Shown here in pieces: positions 57,275 to 64,000 of a stretch of 64,000 bases of DNA. The notes beneath the pieces were generated by a model. It was not told where the DNA came from. It saw only the letters and a program-made list of their open reading frames with translations, and ran no database searches. The DNA is from Vitreoscilla filiformis (GTDB lineage Bacteria; Pseudomonadota; Gammaproteobacteria; Burkholderiales; Burkholderiaceae_C). Where the stretch lies: contig NZ_CP022423.1 of the NCBI RefSeq assembly GCF_002222655.1, forward strand, positions 2,542,001 through 2,606,000. Direction: 5' to 3'. Positions within the stretch are counted from its first letter, which is position 1, and every line of letters begins with the position of its first letter. A program made the position numbers and the translations under genes.

Positions 57275-57299
57275 GGCGTTGCTCGTGTTCCGGGGGTTT

Positions 57300-58994
57300 T
57301 TAGGCGGCGGTGATGTGGCGCACAGCGTCGGTGGCGGTGCGCAACGGCGGCACGCCCAGGCGGCGCACGGTGTTGACAAACCGCTCACCCGGCTGGCGCT
57401 CGCGGCGGTATACGTCGATCAGGGCTTCGACCACGTCGGCCACTTCTTCGGCCGCGAACGAGGGGCCAATCACCTTGCCGGGCACCGAGGCACCGCTCAG
57501 GGTGCTGCCATCCGAGCCGCCGACCGACACTTGGTACCACTCCTGCCCATCCTTGTCCACGCCGAGGATGCCGATGTGGCCGGTGTGGTGGTGGCCGCAG
57601 GAGTTCATGCAACCGCTGATGTGCAGATCGATGTCGCCCAGGTCATAAATGGCGTCCAGATCGTCGAAGCGCTCGGTGATGCTGGCAGCCACCGGGATGG
57701 AGCGGGCATTGGCCAGGGCGCAGAAGTCGCCGCCGGGGCAGGCGATCATGTCGGTCAACAGGCCGATGTTGGGCGTGGCAAAACCGGCATCCTTGGCAGC
57801 GTGCCAGACGGTCAGCAAATCGGCCTCGCGCACCCACGGCAGCACCAGGTTTTGATCGTGCGACACGCGCAACTCGCCCAGCGAGTAGCGGTCGGCCATG
57901 GTGGCGGCCTGTTCCATTTGCTCGGCGGTCACGTCGCCGGGCGCTTGACCGACACGCTTGAGCGACAGCGTCACAGCGCGGTAACCCGGCACGCGGTGGC
58001 CGTGGACGTTGCGCTCCAACCAGCGCAGGAACGCGGCGGGCGCCGGGCCGGTGCGGTTCGGATCAAAGCCTTGGGTGGCTGGGCGCACGCCGTTCGGATC
58101 CACGAAGTGGCGCGACACACGCTCCAACTCGCCCGCTGGGATGATGTGCTCGCGGCCATCCACGTCCACATTCACAATTTTGTCGAACTCGGCGTTCACC
58201 GCGTCGATGAACTTCTGGCCCTCGGCCTTCACCAAAATTTTGATGCGCGCTTTGTAAGCGTTGTCCCGACGGCCAAAGCGGTTGTAAACCCGCACGATGG
58301 CTTCCAGGTACACCAAAATTTCTTGCCACGGCACGAACGCATTCACCACCGTGCCAACGATGGGCGTGCGGCCCATGCCACCGCCGACCAGCACCTTGAA
58401 ACCCACCTCGCCGGCGTCGTTCTTCACCAGTTGCAGGCCGACGTCATGCCAGCCGATGGCGGCGCGGTCTTCCACCGAACCGCTGATGGCAATCTTGAAC
58501 TTGCGCGGCAAGAAGGCGAATTCCGGGTGCAGCGTGCTCCACTGACGCAGGATTTCGGCGTACGGGCGCGGATCGACCACTTCGTCCGGCGCGATGCCCG
58601 CAAAACAATCCGTGGTGATGTTGCGGATGCAGTTGCCGCTGGTTTGGATGCCGTGCATGTCCGCCTCGGCCAAGGCGTCCATGGCGTCGGCGGCGCGGGG
58701 CAGCGGAATCCAGTTGTATTGCAGGTTCTGGCGCGTGGTGAAGTGGCCGAAACCTTGGTCGAATTCGCGGGCGATCACGGCCAGTTGGCGCAATTGGCGG
58801 CTGGCCAACTCACCGTAAGGAATGGCCACGCGCAGCATGGGCGCGTGGCGTTGGATGTACCAACCGTTTTGCAAGCGCAGCGGGCGGAAGTCATCGTCGG
58901 CCAACTCGCCAGCGAGGTTGCGCTCCAACTGGTCGCGGAACTGAAACGCGCGTTGGCGGATGAACTGGCGGTCAAAGTCGGTGTATTGGTACAT
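57300..58994 (-). CDS. cysI: Siroheme-dependent sulfite reductase hemoprotein
   Basis: A 564-residue nitrite/sulfite reductase family protein, assigned to sulfite because of its cys neighbours. The 4Fe-4S-siroheme ligands are CPGGDFC (near 437) and CMNSCGHHHTGHIG (near 480). Earlier segments are FGHFTTRQNLQYNWIPL and TSGNCIRNITTDCF. The ATG at 58994 gives MYQYTDFDRQFI; a longer start would include non-conserved residues overlapping the promoter. First gene of cysI-DUF934-cysH-cobA, preceded by a nested inverted repeat. Confidence 0.93.
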   Translation of the reverse strand: MYQYTDFDRQFIRQRAFQFRDQLERNLAGELADDDFRPLRLQNGWYIQRHAPMLRVAIPYGELASRQLRQLAVIAREFDQGFGHFTTRQNLQYNWIPLPRAADAMDALAEADMHGIQTSGNCIRNITTDCFAGIAPDEVVDPRPYAEILRQWSTLHPEFAFLPRKFKIAISGSVEDRAAIGWHDVGLQLVKNDAGEVGFKVLVGGGMGRTPIVGTVVNAFVPWQEILVYLEAIVRVYNRFGRRDNAYKARIKILVKAEGQKFIDAVNAEFDKIVNVDVDGREHIIPAGELERVSRHFVDPNGVRPATQGFDPNRTGPAPAAFLRWLERNVHGHRVPGYRAVTLSLKRVGQAPGDVTAEQMEQAATMADRYSLGELRVSHDQNLVLPWVREADLLTVWHAAKDAGFATPNIGLLTDMIACPGGDFCALANARSIPVAASITERFDDLDAIYDLGDIDLHISGCMNSCGHHHTGHIGILGVDKDGQEWYQVSVGGSDGSTLSGASVPGKVIGPSFAAEEVADVVEALIDVYRRERQPGERFVNTVRRLGVPPLRTATDAVRHITAA

Positions 58995-59060
58995 TGGATC
59001 TGCGGGGCCAAAAAGAGGCAATGGGCCGTGTTGGGGCCCATTATGAGAAACCCGCATATT

Positions 59061-59097
59061 CATGCAAACAACTGTTTCTTCAGTTGCTTATGGCATG
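59061..59097. promoter_or_regulatory. Nested inverted repeat upstream of cysI (possible CysB-type operator)
   Basis: CAACTG (59069-59074) and CAGTTG (59081-59086) surround TTTCTT, and an outer pair CATGC (59061-59065) / GCATG (59093-59097) encloses them. The element is AT-rich and lies 67 bases before the cysI start and just past the lolD stop. A LysR-type regulator of sulfur genes (CysB) binding here is inference. Confidence 0.5.
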
Positions 59098-59107
59098 AGG
59101 TTATGAG

Positions 59108-59806
59108 TCACACCACAAAACGCCCCGACTGCAAACGCAAGGTGCGGTCACACCGGGCGGCCAAACCGGGGTCGTGCGTCACCAACACGAAGGCGACGCC
59201 TTGTTCACGCGCCTGGGTGAGCATCAGTTCGAACACTTTGTCGGCGGTGTCGCGGTCGAGGTTGCCGGTGGGTTCGTCGGCGAGCACACATGCGGGTTGC
59301 GTCACCAAGGCCCGCGCCAAGGCCACGCGCTGGCGCTCCCCGCCGGACAACTCTGCCGGGCGGTGCATCACCCGTGCGCCCAACCCTACAGCCTCCAACA
59401 TGCGGCAGGCTGTGGCACGCGCCAATTCAGGCGCTTGGCGGCGGATGCGCAACGGCATGGCGACGTTGTCCAACGCGCTGAATTCGGGCAAGAGGTGGTG
59501 AAACTGGTACACAAACCCCAGGTGGCGGTTGCGCCAGGCGCCTTGTTCGGCGGGGCTCATGTCCGCAAACGAGCGCCCTTGCAGCACCACGCGCCCTTGG
59601 GTGGGCGCATCCAAACCACCGAGCAGGTGCAGCAAAGTGCTTTTGCCGGAACCCGACGCCCCGACGATGGCCAGCGTTTGCCCCGCATCGATCCCAAAAT
59701 CCACGCCTTGCAGCACGGGCACATCCAGGCCCCCTTCCTGAAACCGCTTGGTCAGGCCGGTGGCGGTGAGCACCGGTGCGGTGCCGGCACGCAGGAACTC
59801 ACTCAT
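59108..59806 (-). CDS. lolD: Lipoprotein-releasing system ATPase LolD
   Basis: A 232-residue ABC ATPase that powers lipoprotein release from the inner membrane to LolA. Walker [21 protein letters not shown], signature [20 protein letters not shown], Walker [33 protein letters not shown] is the LolD-specific segment that contacts the permease. Start overlaps the permease gene stop in ATGAGTGA. Confidence 0.95.
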   Translation of the reverse strand: MSEFLRAGTAPVLTATGLTKRFQEGGLDVPVLQGVDFGIDAGQTLAIVGASGSGKSTLLHLLGGLDAPTQGRVVLQGRSFADMSPAEQGAWRNRHLGFVYQFHHLLPEFSALDNVAMPLRIRRQAPELARATACRMLEAVGLGARVMHRPAELSGGERQRVALARALVTQPACVLADEPTGNLDRDTADKVFELMLTQAREQGVAFVLVTHDPGLAARCDRTLRLQSGRFVV

Positions 59807-61070
59807 AACGCAGCGCCTCCGCTGGGTTGACGCGGCTGGCGCGCCAGCTCGGGTACAGCGTGGCCGCGAAAGCCAACAGCACGGAAATCAAGGAAATGGG
59901 CAGGATGTCGGCCATCTGCGGATCGCTGGGCATTTGGGTGATCAGGTAAATGCTGCCGGGCAGGAAACTCACGCCCAAGGCGCGCTCAATCGTCGGGACG
60001 ATGACATCGATGTTGAACGCCACCAGCACGCCGCCGAGCACACCGGCCACGGTGCCAATCAAGCCGCTGGCCGCGCCCTGCACCATGAAAATCGCCATGA
60101 TCGAACGCGGGCTGGCGCCCAGGGTGCGCAAGATGGCGATGTCGGCGCGTTTGTCGGTCACCGTCATCACCAGGGTGGACACGAGGTTGAACGCCGCCAC
60201 CGCAACGATGAGCGTCAAGATGATGAACATCATGCGTTTCTCGATCTGCACGGCGTCATACCAAGCGGCGTTGGTGCGCGTCCAGTCCGTCACCATGACG
60301 TCGGGGCCGAGGCGCCCGCGCAACTGTTCGGCCACGGCGCGGGCTTGTTGTTGATCCACCAATTGGAGCTGCACGCCGGTGGGGCCGCCGGTGCGGTAGA
60401 GGCGTGCGGCGTCGTCGAGGTGAATCAGCGCCAGCCCGCTGTCATATTCGTAGTGACCGACGTGAAAAATCCCCGCAACGGTGAATTGTTTGAGGCGTGG
60501 CACCACCCCCGCCGGGGTCACTTGCCCGCCAGGCGTGATGATGGTGACGCTATCGCCTTCGATGACGCCCAGTTGCCGGGCCATTTCGCTGCCCAGCAAG
60601 ATGCGCCATTGCCCCGGTTGCAGTTTGGCCAGGGTGCCTTCGCGGGCGAGTTGGCTGGCCAGTTCGGTCAAACGGGGTTCGTGCTCGGGCAGCACGCCGC
60701 GCACGACGGCGCCGCGCATCGTTTCCCCCCGCGCCAGCAAAGATTGCACAGCGACGAAAGGCGCCGCCTCGCGCACTTGCGGCAGTTCACGGGCACGCTG
60801 GGCCAGGGCCGACCAATCCGGCAGCGCCAGCCCTTGGGCATCGCGCAGCTCCACATGGGGGATGGCGGCGAGCATGCGGTCGCGCACCTTCTTTTGGAAG
60901 CCGTTCATGACGCTGAGGACGATGATGAGCGCCGCCACGCCCAGCGCAATGCCGATCACCGACACCAACGAAATGAAGGAGATGAACCCGTTGCGCCGCC
61001 CCGAGCGCCCGGCACGGGTGTAGCGCCACCCGATCTGCCATTCGAAAGGCATGGAAAACCGTTTTTGCAT
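59799..61070 (-). CDS. lolC: Lipoprotein-releasing system permease LolC/LolE
   Basis: A 423-residue permease with an N-terminal cytosolic lead ([20 protein letters not shown]), TM helix 1 at about 26-48, a large periplasmic domain, and three C-terminal TM helices (about 275-300, 320-350, 385-405). [20 protein letters not shown] is the LolC/E signature. Only one permease gene adjoins lolD, so a homodimeric LolF-like arrangement, or a second copy elsewhere, is possible. Confidence 0.92.
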   Translation of the reverse strand: MQKRFSMPFEWQIGWRYTRAGRSGRRNGFISFISLVSVIGIALGVAALIIVLSVMNGFQKKVRDRMLAAIPHVELRDAQGLALPDWSALAQRARELPQVREAAPFVAVQSLLARGETMRGAVVRGVLPEHEPRLTELASQLAREGTLAKLQPGQWRILLGSEMARQLGVIEGDSVTIITPGGQVTPAGVVPRLKQFTVAGIFHVGHYEYDSGLALIHLDDAARLYRTGGPTGVQLQLVDQQQARAVAEQLRGRLGPDVMVTDWTRTNAAWYDAVQIEKRMMFIILTLIVAVAAFNLVSTLVMTVTDKRADIAILRTLGASPRSIMAIFMVQGAASGLIGTVAGVLGGVLVAFNIDVIVPTIERALGVSFLPGSIYLITQMPSDPQMADILPISLISVLLAFAATLYPSWRASRVNPAEALRYE

Positions 61071-61102
61071 CCGGGCATGCTACCGGAGTGCCCTCAATGC
61101 CT

Positions 61103-61723
61103 TCACCCTCCGGTGTAACGCCCTGGCCGATGGTTGATGGCTAAAAACAAGCTCATCACCACCGCCCCCAGCATCGAATACGCCGCCCGATCCCACGGCA
61201 ACACACTGGCCGCCAGCAGCAGCACACTCACGTCCAGGGCCATTTGCACGTGGCCTGCACGCCAACCCAGCGCCTGCTGACAGTAAAACGACACCACGGT
61301 CGCGCCCCCCAAACTGGCACGATGTCGGGCCAAAAACAAACACCCCGAGCCCAGCAGCAGCCCACCCAGCACCGCCGCGTAGGCCGGGTGTAAACGCTCG
61401 ATCGCGAACAACGCGGGTGACCACTCGGTCAACAGCGAAAGCAAGGCCACCGCCCCGAACGTTTTAAGTGTGAATTCCCGCCCCATGCGCTGCCACGCAA
61501 AGCCGTAAAACGGCAGGTTGATGAGAAAAAACAGCTTGCCAAAACTCACCCCCGTGAGGTGGTGCAGCACAAAGGCCACGCCCGCTGTGCCACCGGTGAT
61601 CATGCCCACTTGGCTGAACAAGATGAGGGCCAATGAAACAAACAGAGTGCCCGCAAACAAGGCTTGTGCGTCTTCAAGCGCACTGTGAGGTTGCCGTGAC
61701 GAAGTGAAAAGGGAGGTTGTCAT
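61103..61723 (-). CDS. YitT-family membrane protein
   Basis: A 206-residue polytopic inner-membrane protein (about six hydrophobic helices) of the YitT/DUF161 family. Typical segments: LILFSQVGMITGGTAGVAFV and AVLGGLLLGSGCLFLARHRA with GGATVVSFY. Family function is not established. It is divergent from the following lipoprotein gene with 130 bases between and 32 bases upstream of the lolC start on the same strand. Confidence 0.85.
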   Translation of the reverse strand: MTTSLFTSSRQPHSALEDAQALFAGTLFVSLALILFSQVGMITGGTAGVAFVLHHLTGVSFGKLFFLINLPFYGFAWQRMGREFTLKTFGAVALLSLLTEWSPALFAIERLHPAYAAVLGGLLLGSGCLFLARHRASLGGATVVSFYCQQALGWRAGHVQMALDVSVLLLAASVLPWDRAAYSMLGAVVMSLFLAINHRPGRYTGG

Positions 61724-61853
61724 GGCCCATGCTATGCATAAATCACACCACGGCGTTGGGCCAATGCGGCGAGGTTCACACCTCGTTGCATCAGTTCACT
61801 CTGGGTAACATTGCCCGATGTCTCCAGGCCACCCGCTCCCTGCCGCATACACC

Positions 61854-62465
61854 ATGCCGATCCGACACCGCTTGTTCCGCTTTTGCAGCGCTTTGCTGCT
61901 GGCATTCGCGCTGGGCGGATGCACCTCTACCACCGTCGTTCAATACCACGCAGGAGACAGTCGCCCCGTCTGCCAGGAGGATGGCACCGTCAGTCCGGTG
62001 CTGATTCTGTGGGGAGCTGCTTGGCGCAAGGATCAGCACCATCGGGCCGAGCGCGAAGCCGCTGCCGAACGGGGCATCCGCCAGTATTTTGCGCGGAGGG
62101 ATTGTTTCCCCCATGCCTACATCGCCGGGCAGGCCATGGGGCGCTCACCGCTGACGCTGTCAGACATCGACATGATCCGCTGGGCGCGTGGCCAAGCCAC
62201 CCCGTTCAGCATGCTGATACAAGTGCGCGTGGAAGAACTGGACGTGCGCACCCAAGTGCAGCCCTCTTTGGTGCTGTGGGAAAGTGACAGCCTCGTCCAG
62301 CTTCGGGTGCGGGTGCTGGACATGGCCTCCATGCGCCTGCACATGGATCGAACCGTGCATTGGAAGAATGGAGGCGGCTATGCTGTGCGCAACACCAGCA
62401 CGCTCAGTGACGATTTGAGCTCGGCACTGGCGGCGGTCTTCACACAGCAGTTCTCTCGTTACTGA
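61854..62465 (+). CDS. Predicted outer-membrane lipoprotein, unrecognised
   Basis: A 203-residue protein I do not recognise. The signal peptide ends with lipobox LGGC (Cys23), followed by Thr, so no inner-membrane retention aspartate at +2. The mature part has QYFARRDCFPHAYIAGQAMG, then a mixed region MLIQVRVEELDVRTQVQPSL with alternating residues that suggests a beta sheet, and an end with SSALAAVFTQQFSRY. Two further cysteines may form a disulfide. The start ATG at 61854 gives a proper signal peptide; an upstream ATG at 61818 adds 12 residues. It precedes the pilin cluster by 140 bases; functional connection not shown. Confidence 0.75.
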   Translation: MPIRHRLFRFCSALLLAFALGGCTSTTVVQYHAGDSRPVCQEDGTVSPVLILWGAAWRKDQHHRAEREAAAERGIRQYFARRDCFPHAYIAGQAMGRSPLTLSDIDMIRWARGQATPFSMLIQVRVEELDVRTQVQPSLVLWESDSLVQLRVRVLDMASMRLHMDRTVHWKNGGGYAVRNTSTLSDDLSSALAAVFTQQFSRY

Positions 62466-62605
62466 TGAAAATTTCGCCTACACCAAGAAACGGGTTGACA
62501 CACTCCCTTTCTTGATTGTTTCTTTTTCGGGATGAGCTCCATTTAAAATTTGAATCGAGTCTCATCGATTTTGTTGTGGCCCATCTCCAAATTCGCTGAG
62601 GACAT

Positions 62606-63043
62606 ATGAACAAAAATCGCGCCATATCGGGTTTTACGCTGGTTGAACTGGCCATCGTCTTGCTCATCATCGGGATCTTGTCCGCCATTGCGATGCCGAT
62701 TTACCAAGATCATGCTTTGCAAGGTCGCATCGTGGACGCCACCAATGCGCTGTCCACCCTGCGCGTGCGCATGGAACAGCACTACCAAGACAACCGCAAG
62801 TACATCGACACATCGTGGGCGGCCAGCCCGTGTTCATCTTCGGCTTCGGCGGGAGAATTCACCATTTCGTGCTCCTCGCTGTCGAGTGCCGCCTGGGTGG
62901 GTCTGGCGCAAGGCACCGGCACCATGGCCGAATTCGCGTACAGCATCAACCAAGATGGTACCCGCGCCACCGTTTCTCTGCCGGCCAAGTGGGGCAGCAG
63001 CGCTTCGGGGTGCTGGATCACCAGCAAGGGAGGGAAATGCTAA
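62606..63043 (+). CDS. pilE: Type IV pilin (PilE-like prepilin)
   Basis: A 145-residue prepilin. The class III leader MNKNRAISG is cut before Phe, followed by FTLVELAIVLLIIGILSAIA with Glu5, the mark for PilD processing and N-methylation. The C-terminal globular part has four cysteines (two pairs: PCSSSASAG/ISCSS and SGCWITSKGGKC). TTGACA at 62495-62500 upstream is a possible -35 element, but no matching -10 is clear. Its stop overlaps the next start (ATGCTAA). It may be a major or minor pilin; low length favours PilE-type. Confidence 0.88.
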   Translation: MNKNRAISGFTLVELAIVLLIIGILSAIAMPIYQDHALQGRIVDATNALSTLRVRMEQHYQDNRKYIDTSWAASPCSSSASAGEFTISCSSLSSAAWVGLAQGTGTMAEFAYSINQDGTRATVSLPAKWGSSASGCWITSKGGKC

Positions 63044-63660
63044 AACACCCTTCGCACAGCTGCCACGGTCAGCGGCGCCAACACGGGTTCTCGTTGGTCG
63101 AACTCCTGATGGTGCTGCTCATGATCGGCGTACTGGCCTCGTTGGCCATTCCCCAGATCACCGAATGGGTGGCTGTGTCACGGTTGCGCGCAGCGGCTGA
63201 AGGAATCCAGCACGCAGTGCGCTTGGCCCAAGCGGAGGCATTGCGCCGCAGCCGCTCGACCGCGCTGGTGTTGACACAAGCCACCCCCGCCATTGGCGCC
63301 ACACCGGTGGCGAATGGCCAGCGGTGGTGGGTGCAGTCTTTGCAGCGCAGCGGTGAGGATGCCAGCACCCAGCAGATGCTGCAAAACGGCACGGATCCTG
63401 CGTCCATGAATGTCAGCGTGAGCGGCGTTGCCGCACTTTGCTTTAACGCCCTCGGTCAGCAAGTCACACTGGCAGCGGCGGCCAATGGACTGGGGGTTGA
63501 CTGCACAGCCCCCAGCGCGGCCACCCCTTACACCGAATACACCTTCACCCACACCCGCACGACCCGCCGCATGCGCGTCCAGGTGGGCAAAAGTGGTGAA
63601 GTGCGCATGTGCAACCCCGACAAAACCCTCAGTGACGAGGCTCCCGATGGCTGCCGCTGA
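63037..63660 (+). CDS. FimT/GspH-family pseudopilin (minor pilin)
   Basis: A 207-residue prepilin with a long leader ending QHG, then FSLVELLMVLLMIGVLASLA. GspH/FimT features: SRLRAAAEGIQHAVRLAQAE followed by ALRRSR, and a C-terminal cysteine pair (MCNP, GCR). It starts within the pilE stop and overlaps pilV by 14 bases. FimT-type minor pilins help prime pilus assembly or bind DNA. Confidence 0.88.
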   Translation: MLKHPSHSCHGQRRQHGFSLVELLMVLLMIGVLASLAIPQITEWVAVSRLRAAAEGIQHAVRLAQAEALRRSRSTALVLTQATPAIGATPVANGQRWWVQSLQRSGEDASTQQMLQNGTDPASMNVSVSGVAALCFNALGQQVTLAAAANGLGVDCTAPSAATPYTEYTFTHTRTTRRMRVQVGKSGEVRMCNPDKTLSDEAPDGCR

Positions 63661-64000
63661 CCCCTTGCCGTCCATCCCCCCCGCCCGTCCACGGCGACGC
63701 CAACAGGGGTTCACGCTGCTGGAAGTGCTGGTGGCCATGTTGCTCACGTTCGTCGGGCTCATGGGCATGTTGCAAATTCACGGGCGAGCGATCGGCGTGG
63801 CCATCGATGCCACCGAACGCAACCAAGCGGCCCTCATGGCCAGTGAGCTGGCTGCGCTAATGTGGGCCAATAACAGCGCCACGCTGGACTCCACGGTGCT
63901 GGACACCTGGAAAACCACACGCCTCCAAAACGAAGACATTTCGGGTTTGCGTGCTGCTGAACTCACCGTCAGTGACCCTGACGCCAGTGGCGTGGTGCTG
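63647..64000 (+). CDS. pilV: PilV-type minor pilin (truncated by window edge)
   Basis: The first 118 codons of a prepilin. Leader MAAADPLPSIPPARPRRRQQ followed by G, then FTLLEVLVAMLLTFVGLMGM with Glu5. The following DATERNQAALMASELAALMW is the PilV-type helix. It overlaps the FimT-like gene by 14 bases, the usual arrangement of fimT-pilV-pilW clusters. The C-terminal part lies outside the window. Confidence 0.85.
   Translation, partial: MAAADPLPSIPPARPRRRQQGFTLLEVLVAMLLTFVGLMGMLQIHGRAIGVAIDATERNQAALMASELAALMWANNSATLDSTVLDTWKTTRLQNEDISGLRAAELTVSDPDASGVVL

Noticed and set aside
62540..62605. Sigma-54 promoter before pilE
   Set aside because: A GG and GC pair exists but the spacing is wrong, so RpoN control cannot be supported.

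Overview
The window is a high-GC chromosomal segment of a betaproteobacterium, almost certainly order Burkholderiales. Supporting evidence: the gene order gyrA-serC-pheA-tyrA, ompA-ubiG-gph-ssrA and ftsK-lolA-rarA; a pyruvate dehydrogenase operon in which both E2 and E3 carry lipoyl domains; and a phasin that points to polyhydroxyalkanoate granules. A Comamonadaceae/Sphaerotilaceae-type genome is my guess, not something the sequence proves. No stretch over about 270 bp lacks a gene.

Layout. 1-5588 (minus): gyrA, a DUF2059 protein, serC, pheA and the start of tyrA, tightly packed. 5853-8353 (plus): an OmpA-family lipid/peptidoglycan anchor, ubiG, gph and the tmRNA gene ssrA. 8539-17035 (minus): a five-gene type I restriction-modification operon, hsdM-hsdS-(DarG C-terminal-like gene)-hsdR-(YgjP-type metallopeptidase), lying between the 3' ends of ssrA and a tRNA-Pro gene. 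This is the accessory region of the window and its most interesting part. 17208-24120: murI, etfBA, a phasin with palindromic upstream sites, a histone-deacetylase-family hydrolase, an Na+/H+ antiporter and a 2-hydroxyacid dehydrogenase. 24121-30921 (minus): a glutaredoxin/DUF4124 protein, prlC, folD and a two-component system. 31055-37413 (plus): aceE-aceF-lpdA, with palindromic GC-rich repeats inserted in frame in the inter-domain linkers. 37538-40137: an RsmB/NOP-like methyltransferase with a changed catalytic motif and a fatty acid desaturase. 40194-41801 (minus): rpmG (frameshifted in this sequence), rpmB, trxB. 41946-46325: ftsK-lolA-rarA. 46538-52136: livHMGF branched-chain amino acid transporter genes, a short-chain dehydrogenase preceded by a strong hairpin, a YceH protein and a thioesterase. 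52184-52499: three identical tRNA-Asn genes. 52537-59000 (minus): a TonB-dependent receptor, ferredoxin fdxA and an assimilatory sulfate operon (cysI-DUF934-cysH-cobA). 59108-61723 (minus): lolD, a LolC/E permease and a YitT membrane protein. 61854-64000 (plus): an unrecognised lipoprotein and the beginning of a type IV pilin / minor pilin cluster, cut by the window edge.

How the genes work together. The sulfur operon supplies APS reductase, sulfite reductase and the first enzyme towards siroheme, which sulfite reductase needs. LolA and LolCD(E) are two parts of the lipoprotein sorting route but sit in different operons. The PDH operon is divergent from a PAS-histidine kinase/FixJ-like regulator pair that may control it. 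The R-M operon looks like a defence cassette with two unusual passengers: a detached antitoxin domain related to DarG and a zinc metallopeptidase.
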